This document shows, one piece after another, positions 44,778-52,761 of a stretch of 64,000 bases of DNA (the first letter of the stretch is position 1; every line of letters starts with the position of its first letter). A program made the position numbers and the translations under genes. Source of the DNA: Prevotella sp. (GTDB lineage Bacteria > Bacteroidota > Bacteroidia > Bacteroidales > Bacteroidaceae); NCBI GenBank assembly GCA_017412705.1, contig JAFPWS010000079.1:1-64000 (forward strand). Direction: 5' to 3'. The notes under the pieces were generated by a model. The model did no database searches, was not told the origin of the DNA, and saw only the letters and a list, made by a program, of their open reading frames with translations.

Positions 44778-46124
44778 TTACATTCCCGTGTAGTTCATCG
44801 GCGTAATGGCCATCAGCTCCTCCTTCACCTCAGCGCTGACCTCCAGCTGCTGAATGAACTCGTGGATGGTCTGCTCCGTCATCTTCTGGTTGGTACGCGT
44901 CAGCGCCTTCAGCGCCTCGTAGGGATGCGGATAAGCCTCACGACGCAGGATGGTCTGGATGGCCTCGGCCACTACGGCCCAGGTGTTGTCCAGGTCTTGC
45001 TGCAACTTCTCTTCGTTCAGGATGAGCTTGCGCAGACCCTTCAGCGTGCTCTGTATGGCAATGGCGGCATGACCCATGGGCACACCCACGTTGCGCAGCA
45101 CCGTCGAGTCGGTCAGGTCACGCTGCAAACGGCTTACAGGCAGTTTCTGTGCCAAGAACTGCAGCACGGCATTGGCAATGCCCAGGTTGCCCTCCGAATT
45201 CTCGAAGTCAATGGGATTCACCTTGTGGGGCATGGCACTCGAACCTACCTCGCCAGCCTTGATCTTCTGCTTGAAGTACTCCATCGAGATGTACATCCAG
45301 AAGTCGCGGTCCAGGTCAATGATGATGGTGTTGATGCGGCGCATGGCGTCGAAGATGGCTCCTAACCAGTCGTAGTTCGAAATCTGCGTCGTCCACTGCT
45401 CACGCTCCAGACCCAGTTTCTCTGCAACGAAGCTGTTGCCGAACTCGCGCCAGTCGTACTGCGGATAGGCCACGTGGTGGGCGTTGTAGTTGCCCGTGGC
45501 ACCGCCGAACTTCGCTGTGACGGGCGTGTCCTTCAGTGCGCGCAACTGTTCCTCCAGACGGTACACATACACCATCACCTCCTTGCCCAGACGGGTGGGC
45601 GAGGCGGGCTGTCCGTGTGTCTTGGCCAGCATCGGCACGCTCTTCCACTGCTCGGCATAGTCGTTCAGCTGTTCTATCAGCTCCTCCACCATCGGATAGT
45701 ACACCTCGTTCAGCGCCTCCTTGATGGAAAGAGGTACACTGGTGTTGTTGATGTCCTGCGACGTCAGACCAAAGTGAATGAACTCCTTGTACTTCTCCAG
45801 GTTGCCAATCTTGTCCAGCTCCTCCTTGATGAAATACTCCACGGCCTTCACGTCGTGGTTCGTCGTCTGCTCAATTTCTTTTACGCGAGCCGCATTCTGC
45901 TCCGTGAAGTTACGGTAGATGTCGCGCAACGACTCGAAAAGGCTATGGTCGAAGTCCTCCAGTTGTGGCAGGGGCAACTCACAGAGCGTGATGAAGTATT
46001 CTATCTCCACACGCACCCGATAGCGTATCAACGCATATTCCGAAAAGTATTCTGCCAACGGTTGTGTTTTACTTCTGTAACGGCCATCAATAGGCGAGAT
46101 GGCTGTCAGTACATCTAATTCCAT
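44778..46124 (-). CDS. purB: Adenylosuccinate lyase
   Basis: This 448-residue enzyme of the fumarase/aspartase superfamily acts twice in purine synthesis, cleaving SAICAR and adenylosuccinate to release fumarate. The signature loop GSSAMPHKVNPIDFEN is near residue 290, and the THGQPASPTRLGKE and TSQDINNTS segments form the other active-site parts. Length fits the E. coli-type PurB. It starts 60 nt after a good promoter and is the first gene of a purB, rluB-like, asnS series on the minus strand. Confidence 0.96.
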   Translation of the reverse strand: MELDVLTAISPIDGRYRSKTQPLAEYFSEYALIRYRVRVEIEYFITLCELPLPQLEDFDHSLFESLRDIYRNFTEQNAARVKEIEQTTNHDVKAVEYFIKEELDKIGNLEKYKEFIHFGLTSQDINNTSVPLSIKEALNEVYYPMVEELIEQLNDYAEQWKSVPMLAKTHGQPASPTRLGKEVMVYVYRLEEQLRALKDTPVTAKFGGATGNYNAHHVAYPQYDWREFGNSFVAEKLGLEREQWTTQISNYDWLGAIFDAMRRINTIIIDLDRDFWMYISMEYFKQKIKAGEVGSSAMPHKVNPIDFENSEGNLGIANAVLQFLAQKLPVSRLQRDLTDSTVLRNVGVPMGHAAIAIQSTLKGLRKLILNEEKLQQDLDNTWAVVAEAIQTILRREAYPHPYEALKALTRTNQKMTEQTIHEFIQQLEVSAEVKEELMAITPMNYTGM

Positions 46125-46183
46125 GACTTTCTTTAAATACCTTGTTTATACAATCTTTTTGCTCTATTTTCTCAAATACGCTG

Positions 46184-46214
46184 CAAAATTAGCAATAATC
46201 GGGCAGAGTACCAA
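46184..46214 (-). promoter_or_regulatory. Promoter of purB
   Basis: The minus-strand TAATTTTG is at 46191-46184 and TTG at 46214-46212, with a 20-nt spacer. Confidence 0.75.
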
Positions 46215-46278
46215 ATAAATTAGGATTTATTTTGGATTTCGTCATAAAAGAGAGAAAGGGGCACTTTGGCATAGTTAT

Positions 46279-46366
46279 AGTTTCTCGGTAGGAAACCAAC
46301 AGTTTCTCGGTAGGAAACTACCAGTTTCTCGGTAGGAAACTATGAGTTTGTCGGTAGGAAACTATG
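46279..46366. repeat. Array of four 22-bp AGTTTC...GAAACT units
   Basis: Units start at 46279, 46301, 46323 and 46345, each exactly 22 bp. Every unit has AGTTT(C/G), a TCGGTAG-type loop, then GAAAC(C/T), a 5- to 6-bp dyad. It lies intergenic, just past the tRNA-Val terminator, and shares its unit with the array at 61594. Confidence 0.92.
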
Positions 46367-46402
46367 AGCGCGGAAAGTCACGGGGGTATGGCGTCAGGCA
46401 CA

Positions 46403-46432
46403 AAAAAAGTGGTCACCCGTTTGTGGATGACC
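46403..46432 (-). terminator. Terminator of tRNA-Val
   Basis: On the minus strand GGTCATCC and GGGTGACC pair around a short loop, followed by ACTTTTTTTG. It lies 7 nt after the tRNA. Confidence 0.85.
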
Positions 46433-46438
46433 TCTCTT

Positions 46439-46516
46439 TGGTGGGCGTTGACGGATTCGAACCGCCGACCCTCTGCTTGTAAGGCAGATGCTCTAAACCA
46501 GCTGAGCTAAACGCCC
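46439..46516 (-). tRNA. tRNA-Val (anticodon TAC)
   Basis: On the minus strand GGGCGTT opens the acceptor stem, TAGCTCAGCTGGTTTAGAGC forms the D arm, the anticodon loop is CTTACAA with anticodon TAC, and GGTTCGAATCC forms the T arm. The acceptor closes with AACGCCC and an encoded ACCA end. All stems pair. It has its own promoter and terminator. Confidence 0.95.
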
Positions 46517-46535
46517 TTGCTTCTGAAAAGCGGTG

Positions 46536-46566
46536 CAAAGGTAAGGAGTTTTTTTGAAACGGCCAA
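46536..46566 (-). promoter_or_regulatory. Promoter of tRNA-Val
   Basis: The minus-strand TACCTTTG is at 46543-46536 and TTG at 46566-46564, with a 20-nt spacer. The tRNA begins 19 nt downstream. Confidence 0.8.
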
Positions 46567-46595
46567 ACTTTTGCACCACTTTTTTTGCTTTTCAT

Positions 46596-46624
46596 GCAAA
46601 AAAACTGTTATTTTCAGCTTTTTG
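46596..46624 (-). terminator. Probable terminator after the ompA-like gene
   Basis: On the minus strand GCAAAAAGCTG and CAGTTTTTTTGC form a hairpin with a 7-nt loop, where the 3' arm is the T-tract. It lies 12 nt after the stop codon. Confidence 0.5.
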
Positions 46625-46635
46625 CACCCTTTCTG

Positions 46636-47790
46636 CTACTTGATGACAACGGTAGCGCGACGGTTGTAGGGCTGAGGGTTGAGGGTGTCGACACCTCCAG
46701 CGGCTACGGTTTCTATCTGTTCGCGTGGGAAGCCCATCTTGACAATTTCTGCGGTGAGGGCATCGGCACGCTGCTGCGAGAGCTGCTGGTTGTGCTCGGC
46801 GCTGCCTGTCTGGCTGTCGGCATAGCCGGTGACGACAAGATTGGAGCCTTGCTGCTTGGCTACGCTGACGAGGTCGGCGACGTTCTGCAGCTCGCGCTTG
46901 GAGGCGATAATGGCCTGGTTGAGGTTGAAGAAGACGCTGACGGGTGCGCTGACGAGTTCTTTCTCGACGATGCGCTGGGGCTGTGCCTGTGTTGCGCTCT
47001 GCTTGTTGAGCAGGTCCTGGAGACGGTCGTTCTCGGCCTGCATGTCGGCCAACTGTCCGTTGAGTGCGTCAATCTCGCTCTCGGTGAGCGCGTTATAGGC
47101 ATCCTGTGCGGCAGTGGCTTTCCATGTGGACTTGCCCAGGCGGTAGGTGAGACCTACCTCGACGTTGACCATGCGGTCTTTGTTCTTCCAGGTGGACTGG
47201 TCGTTGAGCTTGACGTTGCAGCCGTCGAATCCTGGCTCATAGCCTCCCCAGTTGATGTCGAGGTTGATGGCAACCTTGGGTGAGATACGGAAGGTGTTGA
47301 GAAGACCTGCTGAGAGTCCCATGCCGTAGGTGGTGTAGGTCATGTTGCGTCCTATGCCTGCTCCGATGTAGGGGATAAAGTTCCACACGCGCTGCTCGTT
47401 GTAACCCATCAGCATGTTGCTGAGGTTGAAGAGCACCTGTTCCTGCAGGGTCCAGTACTTGCTGGAGTTGAGACTCTTGTCCTCGCTGATGACGGTGCGG
47501 CCCCAGGCGCCATTGAACTTGGTGCGCAGTCCGATGCCTGGAGTGAACCACTTACCGATGGCCAGGGAGAATCCGAGGTTGGTACGGTAGTCCTTGAAGA
47601 GCTTGCCGGGCTTGATGCCCTGGTTCTCCTGACTGCCCCAAAAGGAGGTGCCTACGGCGTTGGCCTGCACGAACCAGTTGGCCCAGAAGGAGTTGGTGGA
47701 CACGCTGTGTTTCTCGTCGCCTATGGTGCCTTGTGCCATGGCGGCTACGGAGAGGCAGGCGAAAGTGAATAATGCTACAATCTTTTTCAT
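46636..47790 (-). CDS. OmpA-family outer-membrane protein
   Basis: This 384-residue protein has the signal MKKIVALFTFACLSVAAMAQ, an N-terminal beta-barrel (about 25-240), a short coiled-coil segment (about 248-275, LTESEIDALNGQLADMQAEN) and a C-terminal peptidoglycan-binding OmpA domain (FFNLNQAIIASKRELQNVADL ... GYADSQTGSAEHNQQLSQQR). It anchors the outer membrane to the cell wall. A second in-frame ATG at 47796 would add MF. It starts 14 nt after the mutL stop, so it may be read from the mutL transcript, although an abundant porin would be expected to have its own promoter. Confidence 0.92.
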   Translation of the reverse strand: MKKIVALFTFACLSVAAMAQGTIGDEKHSVSTNSFWANWFVQANAVGTSFWGSQENQGIKPGKLFKDYRTNLGFSLAIGKWFTPGIGLRTKFNGAWGRTVISEDKSLNSSKYWTLQEQVLFNLSNMLMGYNEQRVWNFIPYIGAGIGRNMTYTTYGMGLSAGLLNTFRISPKVAINLDINWGGYEPGFDGCNVKLNDQSTWKNKDRMVNVEVGLTYRLGKSTWKATAAQDAYNALTESEIDALNGQLADMQAENDRLQDLLNKQSATQAQPQRIVEKELVSAPVSVFFNLNQAIIASKRELQNVADLVSVAKQQGSNLVVTGYADSQTGSAEHNQQLSQQRADALTAEIVKMGFPREQIETVAAGGVDTLNPQPYNRRATVVIK

Positions 47791-47804
47791 AAACATACTG
47801 AGTT

Positions 47805-49688
47805 TTATTGTTTTTTGTCTAATAACTGTTCGATATCGTGTTGTGGCAGGATGGCGAGGATGGGGCGGCCGTCGGGGGTGTAGTTGACGTTGCCGCAGGC
47901 GAAGAGCTCGTTGATGAGGTTCTCCATCTCGTCGTTGGTGAGTACCTGCCCCTGTGGGATGGCAGCATGGCGTGCCATGCCGAGAGCCAGTGCACGGTTG
48001 AGTTCCTCGGCGCTGTCGCCCTCGTGGTGGATGGCCTCGTCGACCATGTCGTGCAGCAGCTGGACGTAGTTCATGCCCTCGATGCCTGTGGGTATGCCGT
48101 TGACGGCGTAGCTGCCCTGTCCGAGGTTGGTGAGGTCGAAGCCGATGGCTGAGAGTCGCGGAAGGACTTTCTCGAGGATGGGCATCTGTGCGGGGGCGAA
48201 CTGTACGACCTCGGGGAAGAGCACCTGCTGGGTATCGGCGTTGCGCGTCTGCAGCTGTACGAGGTATTGCTCGTAGCGTATGCGTACGTCGGCTCGGCAC
48301 TGGTCGATGACCATGAGGCCGGACTTGACGGCTGTCATGATGTAACGTCCTTTGTACTGGTAATGTACGGGTGACTTCTCGCTTAGCGAGTGTGGCGTTG
48401 CAATCTCTTCTGCCATCATGTCGCGTGTAGTCGTGCCTGTGGCCTGCTGATGTGGCGGATTGTCGAAGAGGGCAGCCCCTGCCGAGGCGGGGTTATGTGC
48501 TGTGGGCAGGTCGGCATAGAGTTTTTCCCAGTCTGGCGTGGCCTTGCGCCGCGGGGTGTCGAAGGGGTTGTATTGCGGGTTGGTGGCAACCTTGGGCGTG
48601 CTGACGGGTGTCGAGGGGTTGTAGGATGCCGACGGGGTAGGGTTGTAGACGGGAATGTCGGGCTTGCCCTCGGTGTCGAACTCGAGCTGTGGCACCTCGC
48701 AGAACTGTCCGATAGCGTCCTTGACGGCTGCCATGAGCAGTTGCCAGATGGCCTGCTCGTTCTCGAACTTGATCTCGGTCTTGGTGGGATGGATGTTGAC
48801 GTCGATGTCGGCGGGGCTGACGTCGAAATATATAAAATAAGGTACGTGCGTGCCCGTAGGTACGAGACGCTCGTAGGCCTGTTGTACGGCTTTGTGGAAG
48901 TAGGGGTGCTTCATGTAGCGTCCGTTGACGAAGAAACACTCCGGTGCGCCTTTCTTGCGTGCTGTCTGGGGCTTGGCCACGAAGCCTGTCACCTGGCACA
49001 GGGTGGTGTTGACCTGTATGGGCAGCAGCTCTTGTGCGTAGCGTCGGCCGTAGACCTCGGTGATGCGCTGCAGGAGGCTCCCTGCGCGCAGGTTCATGAG
49101 CTCCTGTCCGTTGCTGTGCAGGGTGAAACTGATGGCAGGGTAGACAAGTACGATGCGCTCGAAGGCTGTGAGGATGTTGTTGAGCTCGGTGGCGTTGGTC
49201 TTGAGGAACTTCCGTCGTGCAGGGACGTTGAAGAACAGGTTGCTGACGGTGAAGCGGCTTCCCACGGCACAGGAGCAGGGCTCCTGGCTCTCGACCTTGG
49301 AGCCTGACAGCTGGAGGCAGGTGCCTACCTCGTCGTCCTCGCGACGGGTGCGCAGCTCTACCTGTGACACGGCGGCTATGGAGGGCAGTGCCTCGCCACG
49401 GAAACCCATGGTGTGGAGTGCGAAGAGGTCGTCGGCCTTGCGTATCTTGGAGGTGGCATGGCGCTCGAAAGCCAGGCGGGCATCGGTCTCTGACATGCCA
49501 CAGCCGTCGTCGATGACCTGTATGGAGGTGCGCCCGGCGTCGACGACAAGTACATGGATGGCCTTGGCACCGGCGTCGACAGCGTTCTCCACAAGTTCCT
49601 TGATGACTGAGGCGGGGCGTTGTATGACCTCGCCGGCAGCTATCTGGTTGGCTACGCTATCAGGTAGAAGCTGTATGACATCAGTCAT
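47805..49688 (-). CDS. mutL: DNA mismatch repair protein MutL
   Basis: This 627-residue protein couples MutS mismatch recognition to strand removal. The N-terminal GHKL ATPase has LVENAVDAGAKAI, DDGCGM and a TMGFRGEALPSI-type lid, followed by the transducer domain, a Pro-rich linker (about 340-430) and a C-terminal dimerisation domain. The segment that matches the DQHAxxE endonuclease motif of other MutLs reads DQCRADVRIRYEQYL, without the His and Glu residues, so nicking activity is doubtful. ATG at 49688 overlaps the ostA-like stop by 8 nt; TTG at 49694 is a weaker start. Confidence 0.95.
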   Translation of the reverse strand: MTDVIQLLPDSVANQIAAGEVIQRPASVIKELVENAVDAGAKAIHVLVVDAGRTSIQVIDDGCGMSETDARLAFERHATSKIRKADDLFALHTMGFRGEALPSIAAVSQVELRTRREDDEVGTCLQLSGSKVESQEPCSCAVGSRFTVSNLFFNVPARRKFLKTNATELNNILTAFERIVLVYPAISFTLHSNGQELMNLRAGSLLQRITEVYGRRYAQELLPIQVNTTLCQVTGFVAKPQTARKKGAPECFFVNGRYMKHPYFHKAVQQAYERLVPTGTHVPYFIYFDVSPADIDVNIHPTKTEIKFENEQAIWQLLMAAVKDAIGQFCEVPQLEFDTEGKPDIPVYNPTPSASYNPSTPVSTPKVATNPQYNPFDTPRRKATPDWEKLYADLPTAHNPASAGAALFDNPPHQQATGTTTRDMMAEEIATPHSLSEKSPVHYQYKGRYIMTAVKSGLMVIDQCRADVRIRYEQYLVQLQTRNADTQQVLFPEVVQFAPAQMPILEKVLPRLSAIGFDLTNLGQGSYAVNGIPTGIEGMNYVQLLHDMVDEAIHHEGDSAEELNRALALGMARHAAIPQGQVLTNDEMENLINELFACGNVNYTPDGRPILAILPQHDIEQLLDKKQ

Positions 49689-51315
49689 TGGCAACGGTGT
49701 TTTTAGGGGCTTCGCGCCGTTTCTGCTCCTTCAGCTCGGTGCCTTCCTTCTTGGGTCGCCAGTTGAAGATGTCCTGCTTGTTGAGCGGACGGATGTAGTC
49801 GAACCAGGCATAGCGTGGAAGGAAATACTTATCGGGGGGTATCTGCGTCATGGGATAGAGGGTGCCCTTGGGCTTCTCCATCCAGATGCGTTTCATCTTC
49901 TTCTGTTCGAGGAACATCTTGAGCAACGGTGTCTCGGTATAGTTCAGGCCGATGAGCACGCTGTCGGCGTCGTCGATGGGGTAGTAGACGACCTCGACGT
50001 TGTCGATGGCCTGCACCTCGCGCATCTCGCCATCCTTGAAGAAGGACTTCATCTCCTTGGACGACACCTGGTTGAAGTGGATGCTGTCAGGCATCTGCTC
50101 CGTGGAGAAGGCCTGTCCCACGACGTGTGTCCAATCGATGGTGGAGTCGTTCATGTAGACGCGTATCTCCTCGCCAAAGAGCTGCTGTCCCTGGTTCCAC
50201 ACGATGGGGTCGCGGTACATGGTCATGACGGAGTCCTTGGTGTCGTAGACCAGCGAGTCGCACACAGCCTGTACGTCGATGCGGTAGGCACGCACCTTGT
50301 TGTAGGCGTGCATCTTGCGGTAGACGGAATCGGTATTGTTGTTGAAGGTGAATATCTTCAGCGTGTCGGCATGCATGTAAAGGGTGTCTTTCTGCGAGAA
50401 GTCCATGGCCACGGCATTGTCGGTAGCCATGGCATAGCCTGTGGAGTCGTTGTACTCGCAGTAGTCGCCTGTCAGTCGGTTCTTGTTGACGGAGTCGGTG
50501 AGCACGACGTTCCAGTAGGCGTGGTTAGTGCCTGTCTGTGCGTTGCGGAACACGCTGTCGCCCACGATGGTGCGTCCCTGGTCGCGGATGACGGAGCGTC
50601 CGAAGAGCTCTGACTCCTCGGTCTTGGTATTGTAGTAGCCGTCCTCGCTGTAGATGTGGCTTGAGCCTGAGGTGATGTTCGAGGGACCTACGATGTGTGC
50701 CATGGAGGTACGCGTGTCGTAGTAGAGCGAGTCGGTGGTCATATACATGTTCTGGTCCTTCAGGCGTACGTCGTAATAGAACATGGCCATCTTAGTGTCG
50801 GTATGGTACTCGCCCCAGTCGCTGGTCAGCGTGGTCTTGCCGTCAATCATCTTACCTCCTTCGAAGAAGTTGCCGAAGCTATACAGACGGTCGTAGTCAA
50901 GTGAGTCGGTATAGAGGGTAGTCTTGCGGTGTTTGAGCACCACGTTGTGACGGGCCTGTGCCAGCTGGGCGTCGCCATCGTAGTAGGCATAGTCACTGAC
51001 GAGGCTGAGGGTGTCGCCCTGTATCATTTTGACGTGTCCAAAGGCCTCGAAGGAGTTGGTAAGCTCGTAGAAGTGTGCGCTGTCGCAATAGAGGTTGGCA
51101 CCCACGTGACGGAAGTGTACCTTGCCATGCACTATCTGTGCTCCGTCGTTGCGGAACTGGTCATAGTGCAGGTTGTCGGCATGAACAAGATAGATGCGCT
51201 TGTCCTGTTGCGCAGGCTTCGCTTTCTTGCGTGGCGTGCGCTTCTTGGCGGGCTGCATGGCAAACACCATGCCCAGCAGCACCAAGCCTATGATGACAAA
51301 CAACACTCTCTTCAT
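49681..51315 (-). CDS. OstA-like LPS transport/organic solvent tolerance protein
   Basis: This 544-residue protein has an N-terminal membrane anchor or signal (MKRVLFVIIGLVLLGMVFA) followed by a basic stretch (KKRTPRKKAKP). The beta-jellyroll repeats are typical of LptA/OstA (VHADNLHYDQFRNDGAQIVHGKVHF, then DSAHFYEL, TLYTDSLDYDRL, TDSLYYDTR). It is likely to form part of the periplasmic bridge for lipopolysaccharide, together with the lptB-encoded ATPase at 9773. Genes of this type are regularly found beside surA and mutL in Bacteroidota. It overlaps mutL and follows surA by 20 nt. Confidence 0.88.
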   Translation of the reverse strand: MKRVLFVIIGLVLLGMVFAMQPAKKRTPRKKAKPAQQDKRIYLVHADNLHYDQFRNDGAQIVHGKVHFRHVGANLYCDSAHFYELTNSFEAFGHVKMIQGDTLSLVSDYAYYDGDAQLAQARHNVVLKHRKTTLYTDSLDYDRLYSFGNFFEGGKMIDGKTTLTSDWGEYHTDTKMAMFYYDVRLKDQNMYMTTDSLYYDTRTSMAHIVGPSNITSGSSHIYSEDGYYNTKTEESELFGRSVIRDQGRTIVGDSVFRNAQTGTNHAYWNVVLTDSVNKNRLTGDYCEYNDSTGYAMATDNAVAMDFSQKDTLYMHADTLKIFTFNNNTDSVYRKMHAYNKVRAYRIDVQAVCDSLVYDTKDSVMTMYRDPIVWNQGQQLFGEEIRVYMNDSTIDWTHVVGQAFSTEQMPDSIHFNQVSSKEMKSFFKDGEMREVQAIDNVEVVYYPIDDADSVLIGLNYTETPLLKMFLEQKKMKRIWMEKPKGTLYPMTQIPPDKYFLPRYAWFDYIRPLNKQDIFNWRPKKEGTELKEQKRREAPKNTVAND

Positions 51316-51335
51316 CGCTTAACACTTATCACTTC

Positions 51336-52715
51336 TCATTTCACCCAGCCTTCGTACTCAAACTTGCAGTCCCGATAACGGTCGTTGAGACGTACATAGG
51401 TAGACTTGATGCGGTTGACAACCCAGTTGTGCAGGCACTCCTGGCGACGCTTCTCTACCACGACGTCCTTCATGACCTGGAAGTCCTCGGTGATGGTGGC
51501 CTTATGTCCTTCGGTTCGGTTTTTCAGCTTGACGATGGCACATACGGTCTTGCCGCGCTGGTTGACCATCTGGAAGGGGGCTGAAATCTCGCCTACCTGC
51601 AGTGCGTCGACTGCCTTGGCAACCTCTGAGGGCAGGTCGGCCAGCTTGAAGCGTGAGGTACGCACACCCTCGTCGGTGACGTTGAACATCAGACCGTTGT
51701 TGTTGCGGGTGTCCTTATCGTCTGAGATGAGTGAGGCACCAGCCTCGAAGGGGAACTTCTCTTCCACGATGTCGGTACGGATGGAGTCCAGGCGCAGGAT
51801 GGCCTTCTGTATGGCATCGTCGCTGATGACGGGCTTGCGCAGGATGTGGCGCACCTTGATCTTGTCGCCACGCTTGTCGATGAGCTGTATGATGTGGAAA
51901 CCGAACTCAGACTCCACAATCTTCGAAACGCGCTTGGGGTCGGTGAGGCTGAAGGCTACGTTGGCAAAGGCAGGGTCGAGCATGCCACGACCAGTATAGT
52001 CGAGCTCGCCGCCACGACGTGCCGTGCCAGGGTCTTCGGAGTACATACGTGCCAGGGTCTGGAATGTCGTCTCGCCCTTGTTGATGCGGTCGGTATACTC
52101 GCGGAGTTCTTCCTTCACGCGGTTGATTTCCTCCTGTTCGACGCGTGGCTGCTGGGTGATAATCTGCACCTCTACCTCGGTGGGGACGAAGGGCAGGCTG
52201 TCCTGTGGCACGTTCTGGAAGTAGCGACGCACCTCGGCAGGTGTTGCCGTGATGTCCTTTACCAGCTTCTGCTGCATGCCCTGTACCATCTGGCGCTCAC
52301 GGTAGGAGTCGCGCAAGTCGGCACGTATCTGGCTCAGGCTCTTCTTCTGGTACTCCTCCAGCTTCTCGCGGGAGCCGATGACGGAAATCATGTTCTCGAT
52401 ATACTGTTCCACGCCACGGGTAATATCAGCCTCGGTGACCTCGACACTGTCGATGATGGCCTGGTTGAGGTACAGCTTCTGTACGGCTATCTGCTCGGGG
52501 ATGGCGCAGTCGGGGTCGCCTTTCCAGCGCATGCCCTCCTGTTGTCCCTGTATGCGCAGGGCCTCGACGTCAGACTTCAGGATGGCTTCGTCGCCTACCA
52601 CCCAGATGACCTCGTCTACAATGGTACCGATAGAGTCGCTCTGCGCCATCATGTGGCCAAAGATGAAAGACAGGAAAAAGAATATGCAATACCTTTTGTG
52701 GATATAAGAACTCAT
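51336..52715 (-). CDS. SurA-like peptidylprolyl isomerase
   Basis: This 459-residue periplasmic chaperone has the signal MSSYIHKRYCIFFFLSFIFGHMMAQ. The N-terminal SurA domain (IVDEVIWVVGDEAILKSDVEALR) precedes a parvulin domain (about 178-280, with ARMYSEDPGTARRGGELDYTGRG and FGFHIIQLIDKRGDKIKVRHIL) and a second, poorer one. It should assist folding of outer-membrane proteins. The start at 52715 is followed by a good signal peptide. It is the third gene of guaB, ppi, surA, ostA-like, mutL on the minus strand. Confidence 0.9.
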   Translation of the reverse strand: MSSYIHKRYCIFFFLSFIFGHMMAQSDSIGTIVDEVIWVVGDEAILKSDVEALRIQGQQEGMRWKGDPDCAIPEQIAVQKLYLNQAIIDSVEVTEADITRGVEQYIENMISVIGSREKLEEYQKKSLSQIRADLRDSYRERQMVQGMQQKLVKDITATPAEVRRYFQNVPQDSLPFVPTEVEVQIITQQPRVEQEEINRVKEELREYTDRINKGETTFQTLARMYSEDPGTARRGGELDYTGRGMLDPAFANVAFSLTDPKRVSKIVESEFGFHIIQLIDKRGDKIKVRHILRKPVISDDAIQKAILRLDSIRTDIVEEKFPFEAGASLISDDKDTRNNNGLMFNVTDEGVRTSRFKLADLPSEVAKAVDALQVGEISAPFQMVNQRGKTVCAIVKLKNRTEGHKATITEDFQVMKDVVVEKRRQECLHNWVVNRIKSTYVRLNDRYRDCKFEYEGWVK

Positions 52716-52761
52716 TTTTGCTTCCTTTTTATTTCTTGTTTTATGTAGGCCAAAGACCGCA

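Noticed and set aside
46279-46366. CRISPR array reading of the 22-bp arrays
   Set aside because: Units are directly adjacent with no unique spacers, there are only four, and no cas gene is in the window. They are tandem repeats.
46585-47283. A 232-codon plus-strand frame opposite the ompA-like gene
   Set aside because: It is antisense to the OmpA domain, without a recognisable motif or promoter.
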